From assembly GCA_039621445.1 (NCBI GenBank), contig CP154956.1:22300001-22364000 (forward strand): DNA of 64,000 nt, given 5' to 3'. Both the position numbers and the translations under genes were made by a program. This stretch comes from Euglena gracilis (lineage: Eukaryota > Euglenida > Euglenophyceae > Euglenales). The number at the start of each line of letters is the position of its first letter. The stretch's first letter is position 1. This document shows positions 9,528 through 20,246 of the stretch, piece after piece. The notes under the pieces are model-generated. The model saw nothing but the letters and a program-made list of their open reading frames with translations, ran no database searches and was not told the origin of the DNA.

Positions 9528-9952
9528 TGTACGTCCAAAGCTTTCCCTTTTCCCCTTTTTGGAACTTTCTGTAAAAGCCTTTCGCTTTCGCCTTGGTGCG
9601 CAGCCTACTTATGGTAGGGAAAAGTCTTTGGAGTAACGAAAAGTGGTTTTCCCCTTTTCTTCCCAATTCCCCAAGAAGCAAAGCACAAGGCAAAGATTCA
9701 GAAGTTTTCTTCTGAGATCAAAGTTGATTGTTCTGAGGGTTTTTCCCTCTGACAAAACCAATGGTGACCCTTGGAGATTGTGAGAGTAAAGAATACCACC
9801 TGTGGGGGAAGGAGAGAAAAGTGCTGACGTGTCCAGGGGCAGATCCCAGAAGGGTCTGCCACGATCTTACCAGCTGTGGGTTTCCACAGTGGTGCGACCG
9901 TCACCGAACCCACTCTGCAGATATCCTACAGAGCTGGGACGTGCCTGGTACA
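9528..9952 (-). repeat. LTR of element A (5' LTR)
   Basis: The repeat is 425 bp, beginning TGTACCAGGC and ending GGACGTACA when read on the minus strand (TG…CA termini). The same terminal sequences bound the LTRs at 10579-11011, 42218-42655 and 59218-59631, although the interiors have diverged strongly. The primer site abuts its left edge. A purine-rich tract abuts its right edge on the minus strand (9953-9960), which is the configuration of a 3' LTR. This LTR may therefore be shared between two tandem elements. Confidence 0.82.
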
Positions 9953-10578
9953 CCCCCACCAAATGTTTTTATCGTGCTTTCAGTCACGCAGGAGGAAAAT
10001 CAAGCCCCCCAGGGGACCTTTTGGACGGTTTTTCATGTCAGGAGACACCAACCCGCCTCGCCATGGGTGGGTTGTTGTCTAACCTTTGAAGGCTTTCAGT
10101 CACAAACCTGCCACTGATGCGAGGAGTTTCGCCCAGGTTTGTGTTACTTTTGAATGGCAAGCCAACCACGAAGTGAAGGGACCACGGTGAACCTCGGCAG
10201 TAACCTCTTTTACCTTCCTTTGTGTTGACATTTATCGTACTGAACCTTTTGTGGACAATTCGTGTTGAACACCATTCATCAGTGCTTGAACACAGTAAAG
10301 CCGTTTTGTTTGTGGTTTAATGCGTTTCGTCCTGCACTTTTGGTGCCGCGTCCTCCGGCATGGGGCGCGTGTGCGGACTATTTGCCTGACAACTTACCTT
10401 ACCAACTGCCGAACTGACTTTTGTATTGCTAATTTGAACTTTTCCCCTCGCAGACTGCTGGCTCTGGTACCATGTCTTCACATTGATTTGTGTTTACGTC
10501 TTTGGGACAATTGGGATGTCAAGAAAATTGGGAATCCGAGGATTTCAAGAAAAACAAAAGAATACTCTGAGACGTCCA
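9953..10578. other. Spacer between two divergent LTRs
   Basis: These 626 bp separate the minus-strand LTR of A from the plus-strand LTR of B. The first eight bases read GGTGGGGG on the minus strand, directly against TGTACC, and look like a polypurine tract. The spacer could therefore be the tail of another A-type element cut by the insertion of B. I see no coding domain in it. Several short hairpins are present. Confidence 0.5.
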
Positions 10579-11011
10579 TGTACCAGGCCGGCATTCTGCC
10601 ATGGCACTGTGTACCAGATACAATGGGCTACGGCTCACAATCTGGCTACGGCCGGGCTGTACACAGTGGCATGGGTAAACCATAAGACAAAGAGAGAATC
10701 TCAGAGCTAGCGAAAGCTGAGAGAAAGTAACTGGTTCCCATTTCAAGGTTATTGGGTTGCTATTTGGGTGCTTTACAATTCTCTTTTAGAATTCTGAGGG
10801 CGAAGTCCCATTTGAATGCAAGTTTTATTTCTTTCTTTTAAAAATCTCGAAAGAGCAAAAGTCACTTTCATATAAGGGACTGCGGTCCCACCAATTCTTC
10901 TGCTTGTGTGCTTTCATTCAAAAGGGGAAAAGGGAAAAAAAATTTATTGTTACTCCCCCACGGGCTTTTCAGGAGGAAAGCATAAGTAGAAAAGCCGGGG
11001 TGGGACGTACA
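10579..11011 (+). repeat. 5' LTR of element B
   Basis: The repeat is 433 bp, starting TGTACCAGGCCGGC and ending GGGACGTACA. The first ~40 bp include CATGGCACTGTG, which matches the corresponding U3 end of the LTRs at 42218-42655 and 59218-59631. The end is followed by CT and the primer site. The five bases before it (GTCCA) are a possible target duplication, but the partner LTR is missing. Confidence 0.8.
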
Positions 11012-11013
11012 CT

Positions 11014-11024
11014 TGGTAGCAGAA
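11014..11024 (+). promoter_or_regulatory. Primer-binding site of element B
   Basis: TGGTAGCAGAA lies two bases after the LTR end and is complementary to the CCA end of initiator-Met tRNA. It matches the site of element A at its first ten positions. Confidence 0.72.
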
Positions 11025-11299
11025 TAGGTTTAACGGTCGAACGACCTAAGAAAAACGCAAAGAGAGGCGCCTAAGCACGGGCGAGGTGTCTCAGGGACAC
11101 AAGTGGCTACGGCTGCATCACAAAGCCTCTGAGCCCCCACCTTTGCTTATATTTTGGTGTGTTTTAGCACAAATTTTTACAATTTTTACAATTTTTACGA
11201 TTTTCACAAAAGATTTCTCAATTTTTCATCAGAAATGCAAAACGTACATGCGAACACTGGAAACACACCTATTAACTTATGCCTTGTTAATAGGTTCGC

Positions 11300-11760
11300 T
11301 TCGTGGACTGCAGAATGCAGACGAAGTCGTTACGGCGACGGGAAAATTTTCCTTACAAGGGGCGAATGCCAAAGTCGCTTTAGCGACAGAAAATTTTTAT
11401 CCACAAGGGACGAAAGCCGAAGCCGCTTCTGCGGAGAAAAAATTTCTACATACGAGGGGCGGAGGCCCAAGCCGCTTCGACGGTACCCCCCCCCCCCCAC
11501 AACTGGGTTTTCGAACCGAAACCGCGTCAGCGGTGCCCCCCCTACAACAAGCCGCTTCGGCGGTGCCCCCCCCCCCCTCCAAGGATCTTCGGACCCAAGC
11601 CGCTTCGGCGGTGCCCCCCTCTCCAAGGGCCTACGGACCCAACCCGCATTCGCGGACCCACTGTTAAAACAGCCGCATTTGAGGTGCAACATAACCCTAC
11701 AATGGGTCTACGGACCCCCTCCGCTTCTGCGGAGTCTGACTCACAAGTGGGCAGAATGCC
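11300..11760 (+). repeat. Leader of element B: repeated hairpin and poly-C modules
   Basis: The leader carries a series of units that combine a short GC hairpin (GTCGCTTTAGCGAC, CCGCTTCTGCGG, GCCGCTTCGGC three times, CCGCATTCGCGG) with runs of 7-13 Cs (11486-11498, 11566-11577) and the phrase GGACCCAA. The units are not exact copies but follow one plan. All three frames are partly open because of the low complexity, and I do not call a gene here. This could be an RNA packaging or dimerisation region, or simply an expanded repeat. Confidence 0.55.
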
Positions 11761-11910
11761 CGAACGGGACTGGCAATTAGTTCCTTTTCGCACCCAATTG
11801 CCAATAGAGCCCCCCCTTACGAGGACGGGTTGGAAAAACCTGTTTTTTTACAACCCCTCCGGCTCTACAACCGATAAGCCCCATTCGGGACTTGCCCCCC
11901 CCCTCCACAA

Positions 11911-14900
11911 TTGGGAGAAATCCCCGAACTACCTTGGTCCGCAGAAATGCGGTTGGTGGTCCCGGACACTGCCGGTGTCATTGTTCCCATGGACAATGAC
12001 CCCGAGGAAGACCAGGCGTTGTTCTCCAATAATACTGTTGAGCGCGTAGTCTCAAATTTACCGGAGAACCACCCACTACAACAGCAATTTCGACACATCG
12101 AAGCGTGTGTCCAAAATTGCGTCAAAACACTAAACCAAGTCCTACAATTTGATGAAGACAGTCACAAGGCGGTTTTCGTCAACCTGGTTTTCCTTTGGCA
12201 ATACGTCCAAGAATTTGGACAATTTTGCCAAAAGAATTCTAATCCCACTACAATGGACCTTCAGAACCTCCACCAAGGTTTTGACGCATTTTTGCGCAAC
12301 ACCTTGGTACAAAACTTCCAACAAGTACAAGAGACCCACCACACCGCGGAATCGCGGAATAATGCAAAATTTCACATTTACAACAAAATCTACAACAATT
12401 GTTCACACAACTGGAAAACTTTTCTTATACAAAGCAAGAGATGCAGTCCCGCCTACAACAACGGGTTAAAGCGCCTACGGGTGCGGAACTTGGCTCATAT
12501 GTCTCATATGAGCACTTCTCAACCCTGTCCAATGTTGTACAACAGTCCCAAGAACGCATTTTGCATTTGGGTGATGAAAACGCGAGTTTTCATCAACATT
12601 TTGCACAAATACGCGAAAACTATGTACAAAGAGCTTTTGCTCAACAATTGGAAGGGCGGATTGCTCGTTTGGAACAAACTTCCTGCAAATGCGGTGAAGT
12701 TTCCCACAATTTGACCACATTGCACACTCAAGTGGCGGAAATCGTGCAGCGGCAATTTTTCCTCCATGAAAAGTGGCGAAACGACATACAAAAACTTGAA
12801 ACTGCTTCCAACGCATTACAAACCGTTACGGCGGAACTCCAATTACGCGATGCGATGATTCTTAGCTTACAAACCGCGAATGCAAAACTCCAAGACCGAG
12901 AAACGGTCATAACCACTATCCAAACCGCGAATGCGGACCTCCAAATTGCGTTTGCAGACCTGAAAACCACTTTTGCGGATGTTTCGGGGCTACAAACGGC
13001 AATTGGGGACTTACAACACCGCTTTGCGGAAGCTTCCACCAAAAATCCCAGTATAGGAGTATTACGATCCACTGTAACTGATTTGCACAATCAGTTACAA
13101 GCGGATGTGAACAAAATCGATTCCGCGTTTACGGATTTGCGCAAACGGTGCAACGGTATTCAAAACTCAATTCCGGATATCACCGGCATTTAAACCGAAA
13201 TTGCGGATTTGAGTACCCAACACAAAACCTTACAATCCACCACTTCCCATTTACCAAAACGCGTACAAACACTTTCTTTCTACAACGATCTCCGGACTCC
13301 AACCATCCTCAGATAGACAAACGGTTCGCGAAGTCGATCTACCCCTTGATTTTCGCACATTTTACGACCAAATGCTTGCAAAAAATAATGAAAACTTACA
13401 AGATTTTTGTGAAACCTTGATGAGGACCGAAAATTCGGTCACCCAACAAGTTCTCACACTAAAACAACAAATTTCGGCGTTGGAGAACCGGTTTTCTACA
13501 ATGATGGATGACAGAACTGCTGAAAATGCGGTAGGGGTTCCCCAACCCACGTTGGGTACCACAACCCCACAAACCGAGAATCGGTTGAACGCCCTTACAA
13601 CCGCAATGGAAACTTTGGTTAAGCGGGTCCAATTCTTGGACACTACTTTCCCAAAGCTTTCAGGAGATTTTGACTCCATTGTTGACCAACTACCACTTTT
13701 GGATGAGTTACCCTCATTCCGCAAACGTATTAAGCGTTTGCAAAGTGATGTTGAACGAATTTCGGACCTTTTCTAAGTGGTTGACTCATTGGAACAAAGT
13801 ATCCAAGATTTTGCATTGCGTTTGGATGAGATTCATGCAAAATCCCGCAACCCCCCACACTTTGCCCATGAAAACTGTGTTTTCGGTGGTCAAAATGCAA
13901 CTTCCAGCTCACAGCGCGCTTTTCGCGCATCAAACGAAGCATGTTCGGATGCCCCACATCCAACTCGCGACTTTCTGCGTCAAATTCGCGATTCGTTGGA
14001 TGCCAATCCTTCCAAAAGCGCAGTATGCGCACCGCTACAAGCATCTTCGGATGTGCATGCCCTACAAGCATCCACGGATGCACATGATCATGAACATGCC
14101 TACGATCGCGATTATAATTGCCCGTTTATACCCCAAATTAAGATTCCCCACCCTAAGGGTGAATCTTCGGATGATGAACCGGTTTTTACCACAAAAACCG
14201 CAAATCCTCCGGTTTTACAACAAGACATTCGCGAATCGGGACTGATTCGCGGTATGAGCCATACCCCTACCCCGGGTATTTGTCATGGATCGCGAATGCG
14301 AAACACGGAATTTACCGCGGTTCCCCGATTAGCGGGTGAACAACAGGATTCCTACCCCCCTGGTATGTTACCACACCCCGAATCACGGAATCGCGACACT
14401 TCACAATCCGAATCGCGGAATCGCGAAACACAACCACACAATTCGCGGAACTGCGATGTACCAAATACCCATGGTACCTACGGTACCATGAGTACCATTC
14501 TAGATACGCGTTCGCGCATCCCACCACAACAACCCTACAATAACAATTACGATAGAAATCGGGGCCCACAACGCGATTTCAAAGGTACCATTACAATTGC
14601 CAACAACGTGAAGCCACAATGTGACGGAGATCCCACAACTTAGAAACAATTTTGGCGCGACCGGACATACTACTGGGACTTGTAGGGTCCAACCCAAGAC
14701 GGGAACCCTGAGGTAATCCAGATGGAATTCATTGATTGCCTCCGCAAGGAAGAAAAAGATCGCGCCCGACAACTTGCGAGCCGGAATTGGATTACTTTTG
14801 ATGAACTGGCTGAGCAATATGCGTCAACCTGTTCAAGCCGAATGTTGCGAATTACGCTGGAGAAAAAATGGCGGCAATTCGCGCCCAGTGACTGAAAATG

Positions 14901-15410
14901 GAAGTCAATCGACCTTTGGTCTTCCAAATGGTTGGGATTGGCTGCTGAGGTTGATGAACTGGGAGAGAACCAAATGAAAGAACAATTCGATGCGGTTCTC
15001 CTCCCATTTCATTCCCACGATTATCTAGACATCCACCGCGAGGAACTCGCGGACAACAAACTCACACTTGAACAACGATGGAACTATGTTTCCAAGCAAA
15101 TGAAACTCTCACAACTTTTGGGACAGATGCAATCGGCTTACACCCACCACCTCACCGCTGGTCTCCCTAGCGGTACGGTAAGTGCCCTACAAAAGACTTC
15201 TTCTCCAAAATCTCCACGGGGATACGGTAAACATGCAAACTCCCCAAGGGGAGAAACAAAGACGCGCTATCCGCGCTCATCTGACCAATTTTCTGACAAA
15301 ACTTGCTTTTTGTGCAACAAAGCGGGGCATACGTCCTGTGACTGCCCCCACCCTGATGGGCGAAAGCGGTATCAGAGTCCAAGGGGTTCGCGAAGCGATA
15401 AAGTTTTGTG
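11911..15410 (+). pseudogene. Element B Gag remnant
   Basis: Homologous to the Gag of A along most of its length: the MRLVVPD block, Gln-rich coiled-coil stretches, a capsid-like region near 14640-14980, and one CCHC knuckle (CFLCNKAGHTSCDC, about 15303-15345). The reading frame is broken by several shifts and stops, including TAA at 13774-13776, TAG at 14641-14643 and TGA at 14893-14895. At those three positions A or C has CAA, TGG and CGA. It stops being Gag at about 15395, where a deletion joins it to RT. Not expected to give a working protein. Confidence 0.88.
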
Positions 15411-16150
15411 GACATGTTCTTAACAACGGATAAAGCAGAGCATCTGCAAGCAAACTTGATGCTATGAAGAAGTGGACACCTGAAAACATCAGTACGATCA
15501 CCCAGTTAAAAGGAGTTTTGGGTTTAGCGCAGTATTACGCGATTTACATGAAGGATTTCGCGAAAATCGCGGTACCACTGACGCGACAACTCAAAAATCG
15601 CGCTCCTGACAATACAAAGATACAATGGGATGACAAAATGCGAGAATCGCTAACGACAGTTAAACAACTGATGTTGGACAATGTTGTACTTGACATTGCC
15701 GACCCGTACCACCCATACGTACTGGAGGTCGACAGCAGCGACTATGCTGTTGGCTGTGTGTTGAGCCAACAAAACTCGTCCGAAGAACTGCGACCTGTAG
15801 CATTCTTCAGCAGAAAGCTACAAGGTGAAGACCGAAGGAGGTGAGCACAGGTCAAATGGAGCATACGAGAAAAGGAGACGTATGCCAGTGTCCTTATCCT
15901 GCAAAAATTCCGAATTTGGGTCGCCAGTTCACTCGTACAAATACTAGTGCTGACAGACCATGAGTCTCTCCAACACTGGAGCACCGAAGACTTGAACAAA
16001 GCCATGTCCTCAGTTGGCCGAAGATGCCGATGGCACGAATTTTTGAGTCAATTCAGCCTGGTGGTAGTTTACAGACCAGGTCATACTCAAAAAGTCGCAG
16101 ACCCACCCTCCCGTGCACCCTGGCGTTACCCTGGTAACCCTGACGAGGGT
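15410..16150 (+). pseudogene. Element B RT thumb and RNase H remnant
   Basis: Begins at FCGHVLNNG, the end of the RT domain, directly after Gag sequence. Compared with A, about 3.3 kb covering the Gag tail, protease and RT palm is missing. RNase H is recognisable by LEVDSSDYAVG, FFSRKLQG and LTDHES and by the C-terminal RRCRWHEFLSQF. There is a stop in the middle (TGA at 15841-15843). It ends where the inverted segment starts. Element C carries the same Gag/RT junction at about 26550. Confidence 0.88.
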
Positions 16151-17310
16151 GAGTGCAAGTCCTCGTCCTCCCGAAGGAGGTTGTGGGTGAGGGGGTCCTC
16201 CCGTAGGAGGTTGTCCAGGGGGAACATACGGTTGGGAGGATGGAGGACCAGGTCCCCTTCCTCCAGCATCCATCCTGAAACAAAAGCAGATAGTAGCAAG
16301 TGCTGAGCTGTAGGGAAACAGAGAAATAAGGCATTGTACGGTAACATTGTACGCATGCAACCAAGTGTACACAAACACAAAAATATTTGTATGTTTGCAA
16401 TAATTGTAAAATCAAAATTGTAGCTCCAAGTGTAAAAATGGGTTGTTGTATAGGACCGTAGTCCTTTAACAAAAAATCCTTCGCCAGGTACAAAATGGTT
16501 TGGCATTCGCCCATTATACATTTTGTCAAAAGTCAATGCTATGGACAAAATCTTGGACATCTTTGTATATCCTCCCTTAGAAGGTATTTACAGAAATGTC
16601 AATATTGTTTCGTTTGTTCCATAGCTTCCAGTCTTGTTGGGTGTAACCAACAAAACTAGTTGCTGGTTACCAGGTGTCCTATTCGGGACCATATCCTTTC
16701 CACCGTACTTTCCAGTAATGTACACCTCTGTCTACTTTGTGGTTGATGATTTTGTCAACGACAAAATCATCTGTCTCAGACAGTTTTGACCGTGGTTTGA
16801 AGTAGAGACAGGGTATGGCTTTACCGTTTGGTGGAGTCAGGTATGGTTTGAAGTCATCCATGTGCACATCCTCGACACGACTTTGTAGCGCCCACTTGTA
16901 CCCAACCGATCGAGGATCTCACATGGTCCAATCCAGAGGGGGTCCAACTTCGTGGATTGCATGCGGGTTCTAGTGTTCCGAACCCACACGCGCTCACCTG
17001 GGTTTTAAATCGGTGATTTGTACGGCTGTAAAAATTGCCTTTGTTTTTGTAAGCGTACAGCGACTACGCGCTACCGCACACCCGTGCGCAAGGTTTCTAC
17101 TTCAGAGAACCATGTTTCGCAACTCACGCCAGAACGAGCGGGTCTTTCTGACGGGAATGTCGCCCATGGCTCGGGGGTCTCGTCCGAAGACGATTTTTGT
17201 ACGGTGAGTACTGTAATATAAGACCCGGTAAGGTGTTAATATAAAATAAACACCAGGGTAATACTTGTAGCCAGGCATTGTGCGATTCGGCCAGTGAAAG
17301 TCGTAGAGGG
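16151..17310 (-). pseudogene. Inverted segment inside element B: chromodomain, end of integrase, start of ORF4
   Basis: On the minus strand this reads as the last part of integrase, then the GPY-like region, the chromodomain ([23 protein letters not shown]), the pol stop and the start of ORF4. It matches plus-strand positions of about 28230-29345 in element C, so the piece is inverted relative to its own element. The INT core that should precede it (about 27290-28230 in C) is absent. Frameshifts are present. The left junction falls at a short hairpin (CCTCCCGAAGGAGG). Confidence 0.85.
16271..16290 (-). promoter_or_regulatory. Candidate 3' splice site and start codon of ORF4
   Basis: On the minus strand CTGCTTTTGTTTCAG is followed by G and then ATG GAT GCT GGA, which opens a Pro/Gly-rich frame (MDAGGRGPGPPSS). 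A pyrimidine stretch ending in CAG just before the ATG looks like a splice acceptor, about 300 nt after the pol stop. The copy in element C (about 29251-29272) has lost both CAG and ATG (CTTCAAGACG). A spliced subgenomic mRNA would resemble the way retroviruses express env. No donor has been identified, so this is only a candidate. Confidence 0.35.
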
Positions 17311-17330
17311 CAAGTCCCCGTTCGGCAATG

Positions 17331-18779
17331 TACAAGCTGCTTCGGCAGCAAGGCCCGTAGTGGCAGCCCCTCCGTTACAAGCTGCTCCGGCAAGCAAGGC
17401 CCGTAGTGGCAAATCCCCCTGTGATTCAACATGCGGTTCCGCACGTTGCCCAACAACAAACTACACTTGGTGGCATACAATCTCAACCTATGATTCCACA
17501 ACAAACGAAATCCGCCTATGAACAGTTTGCGGCGCCGCAACCACGGCGCCCAAAGAGATATGATCTGGCCAGTAGCAGTAGCCAACGCGCTGCTTTTGCG
17601 GCTGTAGAACAACAGTACGTGGAGTATGAACAACGACAACTGGCTGAACAACTTCGTAGTCGTTATTATCCCGCACAAACCGCCACAAGGGCAGTGTGCC
17701 GCACAACCCCCACAAGGGCAGTATGCCACACAACCAGAACCTCCACAAAGGCAGTATGCCGCTCCCTTTCTGTTCGGTTCCCCAAGTACAAGGGTGAACT
17801 GGCAACGGCTTCAACAGACACAATTCGTAACGCTCTGCGCACGTGCGCAGAGGACAGACCGGATCCCTTCATCCGAGTGATGTGGGATTCGTACTGCCGA
17901 CAATTGCTTGCAATCGCCAACAAGCCTATCGCCACCTGGGACATGTGGTCCCAGAGTACGATAGCGGGTATAATCTTCTTTCAACCCGGAGAATCCGGAT
18001 TTGCAGAAAACGTAACCCTCAGGGACCTGGGAGTCCTGGTTCCGCTTGTGCTCCGCGGAGTGCACCCAGTGGGTGATTACGCGGAACACATGCGCCGCTA
18101 TACTCCTGAACTCACAGAAAGTGATATAGGTGATGTCCAAATGCAAGAACCAATATACTTACCACCACAACGTTTTTCCTCTCCCCCACGCATGCCACCT
18201 GCCCGGAACTGGGGGGCTGGTATGCCATCACAACACGCTATGCATGCCGAAGAGCCATACGATGAAAGCTATACCGACGAGATGGCCGAAGAGCCTTATG
18301 ACGAGTATACAACGGCAGAACCAGAGCCGGAGTATACCATGGAAACAGACGAATCACCTCAACCAGCCCCTCAACCACTACAGCCCGTACAAACTCAACC
18401 ATCTGTAAAATCTCAGTCGCAACCACCGACAACCCCCGCCGTACCGCTGCCGGAGCCGACAGCGATACGGGTTGTCGGAGAAAACCCCCTGCGTCCCGTA
18501 GTGGACAATATTCACTATGAACGAGTGCCACAATCTGCGGATTTCGCTTACACAACCAAGGGCGAACAATACCTTCCCCTTGACAAGATTTACGCACTTG
18601 GATCCCATTTGGGAGCCATCAGCATGAAAGGAGTGATAATGGATGGCATTGGTCCAAACTCCAAAATTTTGGGTATACCCACCTGGGCACTATCCGAAGT
18701 TTTGCGTGTGAATGCACCACCACATCACCTGGTCCAATGGAACAACTCGCTTCGGCGTCGAATCTTGTGCCGCCAGTAG
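17331..18779 (+). pseudogene. ORF4 of element B, N-terminal part (unknown protein)
   Basis: I do not recognise this protein. A Pro/Gln-rich start (from about 17406: IQHAVPHVAQQQTTLGG) is followed by a Ser/Ala-rich stretch. A globular-looking block follows at about 17780-18120, with WDMWSQSTIAGIIFFQPGES and LRDLGVLVPLVLRGVHPVG. Next come acidic Tyr/Glu-rich repeats (EEPYDE, EPEYTME) and a second conserved-looking block (KGEQYLPLDKIYALGSHLG). It lies directly after the pol module in B and C, where env-like or captured genes sit in other LTR elements. Element C preserves the first third at about 93-95% by eye. The frame shifts near 18745. It could be an env-position accessory protein or a captured host gene. 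Confidence 0.6.
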
Positions 18780-20246
18780 CCCAACCTACTCCGGCACCAC
18801 AAACAAAACCGGTACAAACAGTTTCGACTGCGCAATCAACATCTATGCAGCCTGCCGCATCGGCAGCAGGTTCAAACCAACCTATACCTTTACAAAGAAC
18901 AGGACCCCCCGCTCAAGCCGCGCATTCGGCACATGCAAAAGCACCCGCATAATCTACCATACCTGTTCGAGCACCTCCTGTCACAACACCTTCACAACCG
19001 GCTTCGGCTGAACAGACACAACCACCTGTTGAACCGGGACAAACCTTTCTGGGGTCAACCAAGGATTGAGTCGCCAGCACAACGCGCCACCTACAAGGAA
19101 GCTCTACAGCATTTGAAGGGCCCGGCACAAAACAATACAACGTTGACGCGCGCAAACGCCGCGTGGGTCCGCGTGGACCGGAGTTTGCGGCACCGCCACA
19201 AACGCGTCCAACGCCAGAAACAGAACGTCCTCGTTTGGACGACGATCCACAAGGCGCGCAGTCGCAACGTGATCGTCAGGAGAACGATGACCTGCCGATC
19301 CCGCCAAACGTACAACGCTCTTTATACGAAATGTATCACCAACTGCGTCCAGACAAACCGTCCGATGACATTGCCGGACGTTACTCTGCTGGTGTAACCG
19401 TTACAATGTGGAGAAAAACACGAGCATTCCGAAAAGACGGTGCATACCGTTGGAATGAACAAGAGCGCGAAGCTGAAAAAGGACAGAAAGACCAGAAAGG
19501 CAAAGGAAGGAGCGAAGGCTCGCAACCGGGTTACGTCCTGGACGTACAATTTATGATCGACCATCTGTTCTGGATCTCAGACGGACCAGATACAATTGTG
19601 CGCGAGTATTACGAGGAACAACACCCCTGGGTTGTTGCTCCTGAAGTACATCACAACATGGTTAAACTCTACAAGGAAAAAGCCCGTGGCTTTTTCTTCG
19701 ACGGTACAATTTCCTGTTACGAAAGCCAGGATGGCATCGACAATTTGCCAGGTTTCTGGCAACTACTTTTCTGGCTCGGATTTCATTGTATGAACTTCGG
19801 TTTTTTTGCAATGCCCGCCAGCAAAGCACGGTGCTTGCCACATCCAAAGCTACAACACGGATGGGAATCATCCCTTGACGCGCTGAAGACAATGTTCGAC
19901 AATATCGGAGAAACCGGACCACAAGGCGGAGGTTTTCCCACTTCCAAAAGATATACAATTGGTGACACACGAAATGTTCTGCTACACTTACCAAATTTTC
20001 CTCAACGAACACTACGACCCCCACTTCCAAGTGGTCGGAATCGACCTGACATACCCACAAAAATTCGTCGTTTGGTGCACCCACTGCCTCCACAAGTTCC
20101 CGGTGGACTTCTGGGGGTTTGGTGCGCGGTCGGACAACCGACTGCCCAAACGCACAACGAGCGCAGCCCCACCAACGGGAATGGGCGGAGGCCCAACAAC
20201 AACGAAGACTACTTGGACACATCTGCCACAGTCCCTTCGAAGTTAG
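18737..20246 (+). pseudogene. ORF4 of element B, middle part with first CxxC pair
   Basis: Continues ORF4 one frame over. A Pro/Ala/Gln-rich linker contains stops near 18951 and 19067. A charged segment follows (19163 on: ERPRLDDDPQGAQ), then a block rich in aromatic residues (about 19530-19830: VLDVQFMIDHLFWISDGPD, NLPGFWQLLFWLGFHCMNFG). Near 19960 the frame shifts again and reads FLNEHYDPHFQVVGIDLTYP, then VVWCTHCLHKFPVDFWG, the first of several CxxC pairs. A folded domain with a zinc-binding element is plausible. I know of no match. Confidence 0.5.

Larger units (their letters stand above)
1..9952 (-). mobile_element. Element A: near-complete Ty3/gypsy chromovirus
   Basis: Read on the minus strand, the order is 5' LTR (9528-9952), primer site (9515-9525), leader, Gag with two CCHC knuckles, in-frame TAG, protease, reverse transcriptase, RNase H, integrase and chromodomain. 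This is the Ty3/gypsy domain order (integrase last), and the terminal chromodomain places it among chromoviruses. Only two interruptions are visible: a frameshift inside the integrase zinc finger and a possible one at a C9 tract near the Gag N-terminus. It is therefore much younger than elements B and C. The 3' LTR lies left of the window, since only 94 bases remain beyond the last stop codon. Confidence 0.93.

Noticed and set aside
8812-11900. Programmed frameshift at the C/G runs near the Gag N-terminus of A and B.
   Set aside because: The offset between frames is in opposite directions in the two elements, and B is decayed; run-length change is simpler.
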